A DNA stretch of 64,000 nt. It comes from Dermanyssus gallinae (taxonomy: Eukaryota > Arthropoda > Arachnida > Mesostigmata > Dermanyssidae). The stretch spans positions 29,857-93,856 of the forward strand of contig QVRM01002463.1 of NCBI GenBank assembly GCA_003439945.1, read 5' to 3'. Under the pieces are notes generated by a model. That model was not told the DNA's origin, did not search any database, and saw only the letters and a list, made by a program, of their open reading frames with translations. This document shows positions 36,459 through 48,999 of the stretch, in pieces (position 1 is the stretch's first letter; each line of letters opens with the position of its first letter). Made by a program: the position numbers and the translations under genes.

Positions 36459-36955
36459 GAGAGAGGGATTGAGAGATCGGGCAAGCCTGTTTATAGGCGG
36501 CTTGCCCAGAGCAATCGGAGTAGGACGACGGTAGTCGTCCATCCATCTCATCTAATCGGACGGATGGACGGACGGACGGATAGACAGCGTGCTGTGCACA
36601 GAGGATAGGCGTTCTTGCTCAACTACGGCAGATGCAGATGGCATTTGCCTCGTCGTTCCATTCAGATCTCCGGTAGGCGCGACGGCACGCGGAACGTGCG
36701 ACGTGTCGACCGGCGGCGGCGTCACTGTCCATCGAAGTGGAATCAATCCCTTTTTTGACTTCGGCAGACGAAAACGTTGGATAGGTTGGATAATGCCGCG
36801 ATAAGGAACTCTCCTCTCCGCACCTTTCCACTCCTATTTCCCTGTCCATGCGCACAGACTCTCTGCCGCTTTGCGGTGCTGACAGAAATGAGGGCCAAAA
36901 CAGCTCACTCCTATTCAATAAACGCTGCTCCTGCAATCGGTCTACTAGTAAGGGT
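35850..36955. other. GC-rich island with simple repeats, possible regulatory region
   Basis: This stands out from its AT-rich surroundings. It has CT-rich runs (35865-35945), CpG-containing sequence (36005-36250 and 36460-36945) and a 'gacggacggacgga' run near 36560. No spliced gene could be built from it. It resembles the composition upstream of the gene at 51.7 kb and may be a promoter or 5' UTR region of an unseen gene. Confidence 0.35.
36280..36456. repeat. (TA)n with periodic CAGA interruptions
   Basis: A 177-base TA tract is broken at least five times by 'cagatatata' units, at roughly 20-25 base intervals (near 36317, 36341, 36373, 36393 and 36413). This gives it a higher-order repeat structure. 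Confidence 0.95.
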
Positions 36956-36956
36956 G

Positions 36957-37037
<81 letters not shown>
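36957..37037. repeat. Compound (CA)n(TA)n microsatellite
   Basis: A CA run of about 20 bases passes directly into a TA run of about 60 bases. Confidence 0.97.
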
Positions 37038-37042
<5 letters not shown>

Positions 37043-37370
37043 TGCAGTAAACGGTGCGACTAAGCCATTGATTAGGTTCAGGCATGTTTAGCTCGGTTGA
37101 TTGTTCAGCAACCAATGAGGCAGACAAAACACACGATTTAGGCTAGCGATCTACCCTCACGACCAGTTCATCAGGTGATCATTGTTAGTGGCAACTGTCG
37201 ACGCAACATTTCAATAGCGAAAGGCGGCGCCGTTTGTATAAATAGACTGATATACGTCAAGCACTGCCAACTTGTACAACTGGTACAATCAGAGTGTAAA
37301 ATATTTTTCTCCAACGCATTTAATTGAGGAGTCTTACTTCGTGTGCCCAGTTACGTAAATTTTCACAAAG

Positions 37371-37440
37371 CCGTTGTTTTTTGCGTTTATTTTTGCGTTT
37401 ATTTTTGCGTTTTTTGCGTTTATTCATGCGTTTATTTTTC
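37371..37440. repeat. Short tandem repeat, unit about 'ttttgcgtttat'
   Basis: Five imperfect copies of a 12-15 base T-rich unit containing 'gcgttt' occur in tandem. Confidence 0.85.
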
Positions 37441-38671
37441 TGACTAAACAAATATTGCTTGTAGAACAAATTTAAGATCTTTTAGTCATATTCAATTCAA
37501 TCACTCTAATTACACGATTTATACATAATGAGCTAACAATTCAGTCACTTCTAACTAGCAAACCTGCAACTTAGCAATAGGCTTTTCCGTTCACCAATTT
37601 ATAATCGCAAAGGTAGCATAACGCAATTTTCTTCCATAATGCCATTTGTACGAATGTTTGGTTTCCACTTGTTAAATTGTTAAATATTTACCGCACATTT
37701 TTTCACTGCGGCGTGATTGTTGCAACGGTCTGCACGTGTCGTATCCAACAGGGGTTTTAGGAAAAATTGTCAAAATTGGTGTGTAGAGAGCAGCTACTAT
37801 GCTGAAGCTGGAATGTAGCTGTTCGACTGCAAAGGTGCAAAAATGCTTAAAATTAATCTAAGTACCGTGAAACGAACTGCTGATATGTTTTTTTTACTCG
37901 GAGAAGTTCAACAATCGCCATCCGATGGGCAGGGCGTGCTCTCTAAGGACTTTAAAACTTGTTGGCGTTCACGCATCATGAGACCTCCCCATCCTGTCGG
38001 TTCTAACGGCGGCTCTTCAGAGAGCTTCAGGTGTCAGATGGAAGCCTCAAAGGGGTTGTAAATGAAGATTTACGGATGGGTGCGCATCGCCCACATGCAG
38101 AGACATAAGCTAACCGAGCTAATCGCCCTCGGCATGACCGCCATCTTGACCTGTTGTGGATAGATGAATATAAACATATATAGTCGACTATCAAAGCCTT
38201 TGCAATAATCACGTATTGCCTATTAATCAATCATGTTTATTATACTCAAATAGAGTATATATATGAATATTCAAATCCATTATTGGTTGTTGTGCCGTTT
38301 CGCCGAGAGGGGAAGTGCAAAGAACTTTGTTGTAGTGCCGGATCATTAATTGAGTAGTACTTAACGCACTGCTGCCAGCAGAACCAATGGATACACTAAG
38401 TGCAATAGTCAAACATAAAACTCCCTACGGGAGTATACGAATCACGAAACAGGTACTGCTATACGTAAATATACGAGGTGATATTACATATCGACTATAT
38501 ACCTCACACATACGCATATATATGTATATAACCATACACAGTCACGTGCACCACTTACACCCATGTCATCATTTATTTCATATAAGCATGTGTTTTTCTC
38601 GTTTTGCATCAATTCACCTAGTTTGGCATACTTTTTATACTAAATCATCAATTCTGTATGTATTGTTCGGT

Positions 38672-38714
38672 CCGCAAAATTACAGTAAATTATATAATTT
38701 ACTGTAATTTGCGG
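38672..38714. repeat. Palindrome
   Basis: A perfect 28-base palindrome centred on 'attatataat' extends on both sides to 'ccgcaaa'/'ttgcgg', with one unpaired A in the left arm. Confidence 0.85.
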
Positions 38715-38759
38715 TAATTTTTACGTGAAATTACGTGAAACTAACAGGACCTGCTCATA

Positions 38760-38800
38760 ATAACTGAATTAAAAACAACTAGGTTGTGGCCTGGAACGCT
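38760..38800 (+). repeat. 41-base direct repeat, copy 1
   Basis: It begins 'ataactgaattaaaaacaac' and is identical to 39781-39821 except at one position (c versus t). Confidence 0.95.
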
Positions 38801-38949
38801 GAAATGATGAAGTTCATCGTGTGCGTTATGTTCCATGAATACACTATCTTTATGTTCTGCCATACCGCTGGCAAATATCTTCCGTAGCCTTGTATTATAG
38901 AAAGGGCGCACTATTTTTTTTATAAGTTATTGATATAAATCTGTATGAT

Positions 38950-39420
38950 CGCAGATATTGCGTAAAACGGCTGGCTGGCTCCATACATGCGCATGTAGGC
39001 ATTTATGTACAGAATCCCGTTGGTGCGACTGGTTCGAACACCACTACTGCTCCTGCAAGTGTGCTACTCCAGCTTCTACTGCAGCAGCAGCTGCTGCAGT
39101 AGCTGCAGTCGAGCGAGTTGAGTCCCTGGGGTGGTTTCGATCTTAATCTCGTCGAGCTTTTAGCGAATGACACGACAGCGCAGAGCCGCCGGCCGCTTTG
39201 AGGAAGTGAGGAAGCTAGCTGATCTGAATAGGCCGAACCGGCAGGCCGACTAAGGCAGGCAACATGACCCCCCCCTGCGAATCGCGCGCGCTTTGGGAGC
39301 GTTACTCGTCCGACAAGGCGCGTCAACGACCCGCGCCGGCCCGGAGGGGACACATCCGCCTGCCCCGGCATCCCATGACCATCATCACCGATACTCGAAG
39401 CGCCGATCTGCTCTCGACGA
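38950..39420. other. GC-rich segment with a CAG/CTG triplet patch
   Basis: Sequence between the two 41-base repeats is rich in G+C and has 'gcagcagcagctgctgcag' near 39078-39100. Open frames exist on both strands (for example 39003-39371 minus and 39264-39605 plus), but none has recognisable domains or a convincing splice structure. Confidence 0.3.
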
Positions 39421-39780
39421 TTTGGACGACATACTGTGTTCCTTTAGCGTCCCACGTCATACATATGTATGTACAAAGGGTATTTCGTAGCCGTAGTACG
39501 AGTGAGATGAATATGCTGTGTGTCATAGCTAGCTATACTCGCGATAGGTATGTGGCGCAGATGCCGCATATCTCATCAGTCAACGGCGTGCTGATTTGGC
39601 GCTGACAATTGCTACTTGTGTTTGCGTGGTTTATCGAGAAAGGCAACAGAGAAAGAAAAAAAAAGGCGCACCACAGTGTTAAAAGGAAGAATGTCGATGA
39701 GATTTTAAACGCCCGTTAAGTGTCATGCGGGGTCAGGGAGCACTCAAATTGGTCATGTGCTGCTGCTGTTTTCGTGTTGA

Positions 39781-39821
39781 ATAACTGAATTAAAAACAAC
39801 TAGGTTGTGGTCTGGAACGCT
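39781..39821 (+). repeat. 41-base direct repeat, copy 2
   Basis: The second copy of the repeat at 38760, 1021 bases away in the same orientation. Confidence 0.95.
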
Positions 39822-40319
39822 ACGGAATTAGCAAGACATGAAGAGATAAGTCTATAGGTCGTTGAATAGGTCGATCAATGATTGAAACGGCAAAGCTACA
39901 CACAACGTTTCACCTACTGCGTGCCAGTTTAGTTTGATAGTTGCACGTTTTGGTAAAGGCAACTCTGTGTTTAGGAAACACACATAACACACATGACGCG
40001 TACATGTAGCAAAGCTTGTATTTATAGTACGACTGAGCGAACCGCCTAACTACGGTGCTCCGATTGAAGAATACATAGAAATATGCTAGGTAATGACGGT
40101 AATTACGAGTTATTAATGGCTTTTGGCGAATTATATGGATAGAGCAACTTACTTGTTACAGGCGTAAAACTTAATTTTGTGTAACAGGATCTTTACGCCT
40201 ATCGCCTATAAAGTGATTGTGCTGATCTATGTTCTGTTTGCTATACGATAGGTTTACTAAACCTAGGTTTGCGAATAATTAATGAAGAACATATATCTTT
40301 ATATATTCACTATGTCGGG

Positions 40320-40368
40320 ATAGTATGTCCCTCCTGTAAAAGAGTATTTCTCTACAGGGACATACTAT
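40320..40368. repeat. Hairpin with 13-base perfect stem
   Basis: Arms 'atagtatgtccct' (40320-40332) and 'agggacatactat' (40356-40368) pair perfectly. The 23-base loop has further partial pairing (TGTA/TACA and AGAG/CTCT). Confidence 0.8.
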
Positions 40369-40744
40369 TCAGGATCAGTCACTGCAAAAGGGTAACTCGT
40401 TGGCCGCTATGTGACGCGTCGCATAAATTTCTCTTGAGAGTGCACTCCAACGTTGGCCCAGGGGAAAATTTGTCTTCTTAACTGTAGCCGCATCCCCTAG
40501 AAGAAACGCAAAGGGATAAGATATTTGTTGAATTAACTTCTTAGTGAAAAGCATAGCGTATAACGCTGTCAACCTCTTAAATCTCTACACATAGTGAAGG
40601 GTGAAAAAGGTTACATATGGCCCCTTGAACGGCCCAGGTGTTTTTTCAAAACGTCGTGCTTGGAGGCCGTACCCAGACACACTTAGAATTTCCTAAGTTA
40701 TGTAAGTCAAACATTTTTAATTATGCAAAGAACCGGTAAGAAAT

Positions 40745-40763
40745 TTATATATATATATATATA
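40745..40763. repeat. (TA)n next to foldback element 1
   Basis: A short TA run left of a 20-base sequence that recurs on the right side of the foldback. Confidence 0.9.
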
Positions 40764-40791
40764 GATACGAGGCGAGACTCGATTATATATA

Positions 40792-41862
40792 CAGGGTGTT
40801 CCTATTTGTGTGTCCAAAACGCTAGGGTATGGTCAAACTCGGTGAGAAAATCATTTTTGCCAATGGGTGGAAGCCGGGAAAACGTTTTGTTTAGGAGTGA
40901 GGATGAAATTTATAAAAGCAGTTATTCTGTCTTTTTTCTCCTACATAGTTGTGCAAAATCTACGTTTGCGGGAGAACCAGTGAGCGCACAAAGGAACCGA
41001 TCATACCGGCGTGTTTGGCGGAATATTCTGCACAATAAAATATACATTACTAGCTTGCGTAGCAAAAAGCGAATAGCCAGATTAAGGAAAGTCATAAAAA
41101 GTCAAAATGTTAAGTTAACGCTTTTTTGTGCAACATCGTAATTTTTTCCATTACGACCAAAAATGCACGCCCAAAAGACTACTCTCAGGCAATAGCAGAT
41201 TTAATGCCCACTACATTCGTACCAAAGTGATGGTGCTGCGTTACGTAGTTGCCAAGTGACTAAGCTTTTTCGACAGTCATAGTTGTTATGTTTCACGTTG
41301 AAGTTTTCACGTCCAGAACCGTAGCATTTTGCCAAGACGTTTCCGCCCCCTCTTTCCATTAGAAAAAATTATTCTCTTGCTGAGTTCTACCAAACCTCAA
41401 AATATGTACCTAACTTTCTCATACACCCTATGCAAGTATGCATGCCTTCGCTTTCGATATGACTGTCGAAAAAGCTTAGTTACTTGGCAACTACGTAACG
41501 CAGCACCATCACTTTCGATGTTGCACAAAAAAGCGTTAACGTAACATTGTGATTTTTTATGACTTTCCTTAATCTGGCTATTCGCTTTTTGCTGCGCAAG
41601 CTAGTAATGTATACTTTATTGTGCAGAATATTCCGCCAAACACGCCGGTATGATCGGTTCCTTTGTGCGCTGACTGGTTCTCCCGCAAACGTAGATTTTG
41701 CACAACTATGTAGGAGAAAAAAGACAGAAGAACTGCATTTATAAATTTCATCCTCACTCCTAAACAAAACGTTTTCCCGGCTTCCACCCATTAGCAAAAA
41801 TGATTTTCTCACCGAGTTTGACCATACCCTAGCGTTTTGGACACACAAATAGGAACACCCTG
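40792..41862. mobile_element. Foldback mariner-type element with ~400-490 bp inverted arms
   Basis: The unit starts 'cagggtgttcctatttgtgt' and ends with its exact reverse complement, with TA on both sides (40790-40791 and 41863-41864), as for Tc1/mariner insertions. Left arm 40792-41281 and right arm 41457-41862 are nearly identical inverted copies around a 175-base centre. The left arm has an extra ~83 bases (about 41141-41223) absent from the right. Each arm contains an equivalent open frame of about 111-122 codons, but these are mirror copies of non-transposase sequence with no catalytic motif. It is therefore non-autonomous and would depend on a mariner transposase in trans. Confidence 0.92.
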
Positions 41863-41866
41863 TATA

Positions 41867-41928
<62 letters not shown>
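41863..41928. repeat. (TA)n next to foldback element 1
   Basis: A 66-base, nearly pure TA run at the right end of the foldback, followed by 'tacgaagcgagactcgatta' (41927-41946). That sequence matches 40766-40785 with one difference. Confidence 0.96.
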
Positions 41929-41929
<1 letters not shown>

Positions 41930-41949
41930 GAAGCGAGACTCGATTAGTA

Positions 41950-44190
41950 GTGAAAATCTTTAATTGTACATCCGAGGTTTGATTTTCTCTATTTAATCTA
42001 GTCTAGCCTGTTAAAATTCCCGAGGCTAGTATGCGTGATGCATCGTTCGTATACGGTCTTAATCGAATTCAATTGTCACTGCTATAATATCTTTATATAA
42101 ACATTGTGGTACTATAACTATTTTAGGTGACCAAGTTAAAATGTTTACCTTGTTAAACCAGCAAACGCTATGATTACCAACAAGTGTCAAATTATGCCTG
42201 ATTTTGTATGCGCTTAGTTTTATCTTATTTTTAAGGTTTAATCATGATTTGATATAAGCGTACGCAATATTATCGACTTGTGTTTTTACAGATTAACAAT
42301 ACCAGGGTAATCAGCCTTCACGTTGGGTATACTACTTTTTCTTTTCTCTAACAATTCAATAATTTGCTTTCGGACTAATTCATTCATGATTAAACAAAGC
42401 TAATTTTGGTGACTGCTTTATTTTATTTGAGAAAATGCAAAACAGTTTTTTTTCCTTTCTATACTGATATTAATAATAAATATGGCAGGGACCCAAGAAA
42501 GGGGTTTAATATTCACGTTTCTAGATACATCTAGAGCTTATTACAGAGTGATGAGAGAGTTACACTGAGATAGTCTGGCCATCTCCCAAGAACCAGCATG
42601 GCAAAATCCCTGCTGAACATAAACATTTTAAATATTGAGATATTCGCATCTAGATATATATTAGGTAAAAATGGTGCTAAAACAAAATCATCTTAATGTA
42701 ACCATCAGTATTAATTCGCCGACAGCACCTGTTTTAAATGCGTTACCTTATGCAAATTGCTGTGTATTTATATGCTACATAAACAGTGCTACTAGCATCA
42801 GCTATTCTATGTCTTCTTGACGGTGGTTGCATTTGCATAAAGGAGATATTATTACTAGCAATAAGCGTATCCTGAGACAGACACTCACATAGCGTATTCA
42901 TTAAGACATTTTTTAAGAATACACTGCCATTGCAAAAAGCCTCTTTACTTTTTCAGAGGCAGACAACCACGAAGCAAACGCACTGGACCGCTTTAGTACG
43001 ATCCAGTGTTTGCCTAGCTTGCGATTCTACTGAATAGCAGTAGTGTAGAAACAAGACTAACATTGCCATTACCATCAAAGGTGCTGAACTAGAAAACAAG
43101 TTTTGTATACTTATCTATGAATGGACGGCATTTTAGCTTTACTACTAGAAGTAGATGATGCCGCTGCGACACTAACCTAATTTGCATGGCCATTGGATTA
43201 ATCCATGTGCTGTTTGAAGGAGTGCTATTTGTTTTCCATGTTAAAGAATGTTCGAGAAGGTACGCGCGGCAAGCATATGTACATGTGTAAACCTAAACTA
43301 AGCTGCCGTGCTTCAGGCCTACTCGTCCCGTATCGCATTTAGTTATTGCACGCAAACGACAGGCACAATACACATGTTATTGAGTTCTTTACGTAAAAAG
43401 GTCCGGTCCAAAACACGACAAAAACCATAACAGACGCTCACAAGAACTACGTTTACGAAGACGTGGCTTGCAAAGCGTTGGATATGAACGATGGACAACG
43501 TGGCACATAACTAATTAGGTAATTTAAGCTCACATATCGTAACATATCAACAGCTAAGTAAACGACTTGAGAGTACTGTGGCAGTGTGTGGCGTTCTATA
43601 ATCTCTAAAAGTAAGTTAAATTAAGTAATGTTTTAACTACGACTTTACAAAACGCATACCGAGTGTCGCGGGTCGCATTCACTCAACGTTCCTGGTTGTA
43701 TATTTGAGTCGACTAGTGGACAAATATTATAATATCTTACTTAGACAAAGCCCACGTTAGGTATAGTCGCGAATGCTAGCTCGCTTAAAAGGGGAATACC
43801 GGTGGTGACATTAACTCAAGACCGATTCGTTTATTTCACTGTTGTGTATCCTGCGGTTGACCCTTATCAACGGAAGCTTTTTTCTTGTCAGCCTGACGGA
43901 TGGACAAATGAACCCACGGACAATCCACACCTCCAACTGACCACGAAAGCTAGATCGAAGACTACTAAGCCTGAGTGTTTGCCTATATGCGCTTGGCGTT
44001 GTGTAAAAGTGCCTCTTTCACAGAATCCGTAAACGATTACTTCGTCGTTATAAAACGTTTTTCCTTTGATCCACTTCTGATGTGTTTCCACGCCACCTAT
44101 TTATAGCGTTACCTTACTATCTATTTATTTGTTCATTCCACTCATACCAAACAACTTGCTACAGCCTTCACAGCTATCAAAGAAAGTAAA
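41950..44190. other. AT-rich sequence, no recognisable gene
   Basis: Long stretches have no ORF above 60 codons until 43802. No domain or repeat structure was noticed. Confidence 0.6.
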
Positions 44191-44269
44191 AAATTAACAT
44201 GAATGATTCGTCGGCCAGACAGGCGTCCTGGGCGAGCACTTGCGAAACACTTGACGGCGTCCCTGTGTA

Positions 44270-44407
<138 letters not shown>

Positions 44408-44944
44408 CCCATACATACATATATACATATCCACAAAGATATTTATGTATATGTATCATTGAGTTATTGTGCGCCGTTTACCCGCGACGACGATCCATTT
44501 CAGCAGGATTATTTTCCCTGCTATATCTATAGATTACGTCATACCACCTTTGGTGGCAGCGCTGCTAACGCCGTCTGCAGACGCGAGCAGAACAACGAAA
44601 CAACGACAAACTGATAACAAATCGATAAAAATACCGGTCTCGATGAGTCAGTCTTCGTTCGCTCTTCTCATTAATATCACGCACGGTAGTCAAGTAATGA
44701 CACAACCGACAGCTCTCTTCAGGCAATCCGTAAAGCATTGCGGGCCTTGCGTAACGGTTGTCACTGCGATACAGACCGTACAAACCCCTCAACGAGAGAT
44801 CTTAATGCTGGCATCTGCCATCAACGTTCGGCAATTTTTTGAAGTGCCTAACGTATATATATGTATATATTTTTACACTTTTCATAACGATAACTTAAGC
44901 ATGTGAATGCATGCAGTTCCGTAAATAAACCATGTTTGAATTGA

Positions 44945-44967
44945 ATATATATATATATATATATATA
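44945..44967. repeat. (TA)n microsatellite
   Basis: A 23-base alternating TA run. Confidence 0.93.
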
Positions 44968-45438
44968 AGCACGACCTCTAATTAAAGTAAACAAAAAAGG
45001 CCAATTAAATTACACAAACCACTATTCGGTTCGGTTTAAAGTTGTTCGGTTCGATAGTAAACTGCATTTAAACAGTCCTGGTCTACATTCACTCTCACTT
45101 TTATTAGCCGAGTACCCAGTTTACCATGCTTTGGCCATACATGTATGCATATATGGAACAAAACTAAATTAAAGCGTGAGGTGCGTACGCTTTTGGGAGA
45201 AGCGTTTTTATTGACAATGATTTTATGTATATTGATTAAATTAAGATTAAAGTTAAGATGCCTAACTTTGTTGGTAACACAACTGTGCTAAAAAAACTCA
45301 AAACAACGCTTTTTAAAGTCAGAAATCAGAACTACACTTACTTAGTTTTATTTATTTAAAATGGACCCTGTTTGGTTATGTAAATACGATTATAATATAT
45401 ATGACAAACATGGTAAAAATAGTCTATGAGCATTCTCG

Positions 45439-45774
45439 CTAAAGCTGAGAAAGCGACACGGATTCCGTGTAATCGGGTAGGTTGTACAGGGGATATGGAC
45501 CGCCACAACGACGGCATTTGCAGTCCTCCTTGGGTTCATGAAACCCAGCAGACCGGCATAATAGATGATGAAATCCGTGAACACTGTAGCGAGTAGTGAG
45601 GTGACGACATGACCGGAGAGAGTCCATCCAGGCCTGGTTAGTCCTAGCAGGTGATCGATAAAACTCTCTGGGAATTAGAGACATTTTTTGAGAATACTGA
45701 TGCCGAAACGTTTCCAGGGCGACCGTCTGCGGTAAATTAAAGCGGTTCATCAATAAATTAAATTGAACCCGCAA
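45439..45774 (-). pseudogene. Possible LINE C-terminal remnant with Cys/His cluster
   Basis: A 111-codon frame contains 'LTTRYSVHGFHHLLCRSAGF' and 'CKCRRCGGP'. This resembles the region after the RT in Jockey/R1-like LINEs, where a 'LTGHG' block is followed by C-x-C/C-x2-C zinc residues. The terminal His and Cys of the usual motif are not clear. No RT lies next to it, so the call is tentative. Confidence 0.3.
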
Positions 45775-45779
45775 GCACG

Positions 45780-46689
45780 TATACTAATCTGTTGCGCTAA
45801 TTTGACGGAAGGCCAAGTACTCGCTTTAAGAAAGCTGGCTTCACCCTATCCAAGTGCCATAACTGCAAAGTGCTAAGATGTTTCCATGTCACTTGGATTT
45901 CGTAAGCAGCTACGGGTGCCAATTTGAGCGTGAATAATGTCATGGCTGTTCGAACGGACAACTGTGTTGAGTTTCTGATTACACTACTATAACTAACGAG
46001 ATATGGCTAACATAGGCAATGCTAGCAACTCATAAAGTATATAAAAACAATAAATATATACTAATTTTGGACGTACTAGAAAGGTAATTTGTTTACATTT
46101 AAGTTCAAACGAGACATACTACGAGCGAAAAAAAGTTCCGGTAAAAACAGTTTACTCTCTAGTTGAGTTCGATGATTCAGATAAAAACATGTTACGTAAC
46201 TGTCATCGCTTCTCGCTAGTCAGACATCAAGTAGAATTTAATAGGAACGTGCAAGGCTATGTGTGCAAAGATCTTCCACAGAGAGACTACACCATTTTGT
46301 GTGATGCTCGAACAGTGGGACACTGTCCCCCGGTCGCTCAATATAAAACAAAAATTTATTGAATACTGGTCATTTTTCATCCATCGGCTATCATCTAATT
46401 TCAAACTAGTAACCAAACGTCTTCATTTAAGACGCCAAGTGAGCATGTTTGATAGCATTTTTTCGATTTGTTTGGCGCAATGTTCTTAGCTGTGTTTAAA
46501 TTAGCCAGCTTATTCAAAATATGCATTTCAAAATAACTTGTGAAATAGATCTGTTAAACAGATCACATTACCGCTCGGACTAAGACATCTCGGTGACAGT
46601 CGAGCTCATAAGCATAGCTCTCCCGATCGAAAAGCCCTGCTAGCAGTTCTATGTCATCATGCCGGTTTTTTTTTTTTTTTACACGCGCT

Positions 46690-46732
<43 letters not shown>

Positions 46733-47331
46733 CATAGCCGTGTGTGCATCTTTGGCAACACTTACAGTTACATAAATCTCACGTATTCTATATCTCTCTA
46801 TAAGTATCTATATGCTCGTATATTATTTGCAAACGCTAGCCATACTACTTCGAATGCATGTGCAATATTGTTGTTTCGTGCCATTGACCACACAGCGGGC
46901 TGGCTATGACAGACGTGGGACTTAGTTGGTGCTCTAGCATAGCCTAGCATCATGGGATAGCTGTGGGAATGGGTTTGAATGCACCTGCCGCCGTCTTTGT
47001 TGTTATCAAACTAGCAATGTAGCCACTCCCCCCCCCCCCCGCCTCCCCAAAGACGAGACGAAATGTGATTTCGTTTTCTTTAGCCATCGCTGTAGAGGAG
47101 GCGTCCGCGCTGCAGGCAGCTCCTCTGTGCACACAGCAAGCACAACAGCAGAAGCAGCGATCAAATACGACGTCGAAGCACAAGGTAACAACTGTAGTGG
47201 TTGTCGGTGTATGTGCCTACAAATTTGGATTGACACATAAAAAATGACGCAGCCGTTCGACTAACCGAGAGCATAACCTAGGTACATATATGTGTTATAT
47301 ATTTAGACATATAAACATGTATGCGTGTTTG

Positions 47332-47363
<32 letters not shown>

Positions 47364-47389
47364 CCAGAGTGTTAATATATGCATTTATG

Positions 47390-47426
<37 letters not shown>

Positions 47427-47693
47427 ATATGTCCAATCTAACTCGATTCCGTCGACGCCGACGTCAGGTGGCCGTTTGATCTTTTGTCATTCTGCGAAAT
47501 CTCTCCTGTAACGGGCCGTGCTTGTCTTCAGCTGACGTTTATTAGACTTTAAGCACGACATTCGTGAAATGTCGTTGACGAAAACTCCCATTCCTTCTCG
47601 TTCTCATTGAAAATGTAGCAGCTGCTTGATCACGCAATACCGGCGGCAAGAAGCAAATTTCACTTAAATCCAATACACAAACGCACATACTCG

Positions 47694-47725
<32 letters not shown>

Positions 47726-48980
47726 GACCTGCACAACCAGGGGCACATAAAGTCACGCATAGCCGGTCAGCTTATTCGATCAAGCAACTCCGCGAATCAC
47801 CAACATATTCCGCAAACGACGCAAAGTCAAAAACGGAACGCCGTCCCGTTGTTTATTGGGTAACGACGCGCGCGACTTATTTCAACGTCGTTCGCTTGTA
47901 TTTAGGGGAAGGCCGCTATGAAGCTGTCGTGGGGGGGGGGGTGGGGCAAAACACCGTCAATCTGCTGTGTTACGTAGGTATTTCGTGTTGTCGTCGCGAC
48001 TGTTGCTGTTGTCTCGGTTATTGTTGTAGTTGCAGTGCAGAGTGAAATGCCGCTGCCATATTGGTGTTGCTGTTCTTTGTATGTTTGTCAAAAAAAAAAC
48101 CTGAGATTTAGCTGGCGCAATTCTCGCGAATATGCGCTTTGGTCATCTTCCAATGTCCTCTTTTGAACATTGGATTGCCACAAGCATACTAGACTCGGAT
48201 CTCTCCTCATACTCCCTCATACACGCTCGGAAATACATGGTATTGTCGTTCCAAATCGTGGAAGAGCCGTCCGTGCCGTTCCAATGCCGTCTCGATCAGC
48301 TAGACGACCTAATCATACGACAGGTGTCGTTTACCTCTTTGACGCATGCGTCTAAGCAGATATTCAGTGGCCGATCTCTGTCCGCAGATCGTTTGGCGCC
48401 AGCAAGGCGAGATAACAAGGTTGACACACTGCTTTGAAACCCAGTTGTGTTGCGATGGGCGCTGCCGGGGAAATTGTTAATGTTTCACAGCGCTCAGCTT
48501 TTCTTTAAAAGTAAGATGTACATATATTCGCTTTCGGTTCCCTGTGTAGTAGATATGGTGCAGATTACACTTGCACTAAATACACATTTAGGAGGTTTTC
48601 CGCAATGTAGCACTTTGGCAATTGTTTGTCGTTGAGTATGTGAAAGATCGAAGTACTTAGTACTCTGTTAAAGTTACTCCAGAAACATCACTAAAATAGT
48701 TTGCTAACCGTTGGAAAAGACAAATATTGAAGGACTAGATTGTTCCACTAAGGTGAAACAAAATTCATCTTCATACTGAGATACTGCCCAAACCATTTTG
48801 TTATACAAGATTACGACTAGCTAAAACTCCACGCCGCAAAGTTGTACACAGCACATGCCCGATGATAGAGATGCCATCAGGCGTCCCGTGTCTTGACTAG
48901 ACATATTATACAAGCTGATTTATTTACGATTTATTTGATCCTCCTTAAACAGTACACCTATGTTTGTATCACGTAAATTT
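45780..48980. other. No recognisable gene; several microsatellites
   Basis: (CA/TA)n runs lie at 46691-46736, 47336-47362, 47394-47424 and 47695-47716. A C-run lies at about 47029-47040 and a G-run at about 47931-47943. Open frames such as 48132-48437 lack domain character. Confidence 0.5.
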
Positions 48981-48999
48981 TCTCTTGGGAGGAAAAATC

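Noticed and set aside
36058..36608. ORFs of 80-160 codons of alternating Tyr and Ile
   Set aside because: Translations of the (TA)n tract, open in both strands; not genes. The same applies at 44177-44532 and 49898-50296.
40806..41848. Two near-identical ORFs taken as a duplicated gene
   Set aside because: They are mirror images in the arms of a foldback element with TA-flanked mariner-type ends, and lack any protein motif.
44469..44906. 145-codon + strand ORF
   Set aside because: Mixed composition and no recognisable domain, signal peptide or splice context. It begins and ends near TA tracts. Chance ORF more likely.
48132..48437. 101-codon + strand ORF as an upstream exon of the secreted-protein gene
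   Set aside because: No splice donor in a matching phase and no protein character; it also lies beyond the triplet-rich promoter region.
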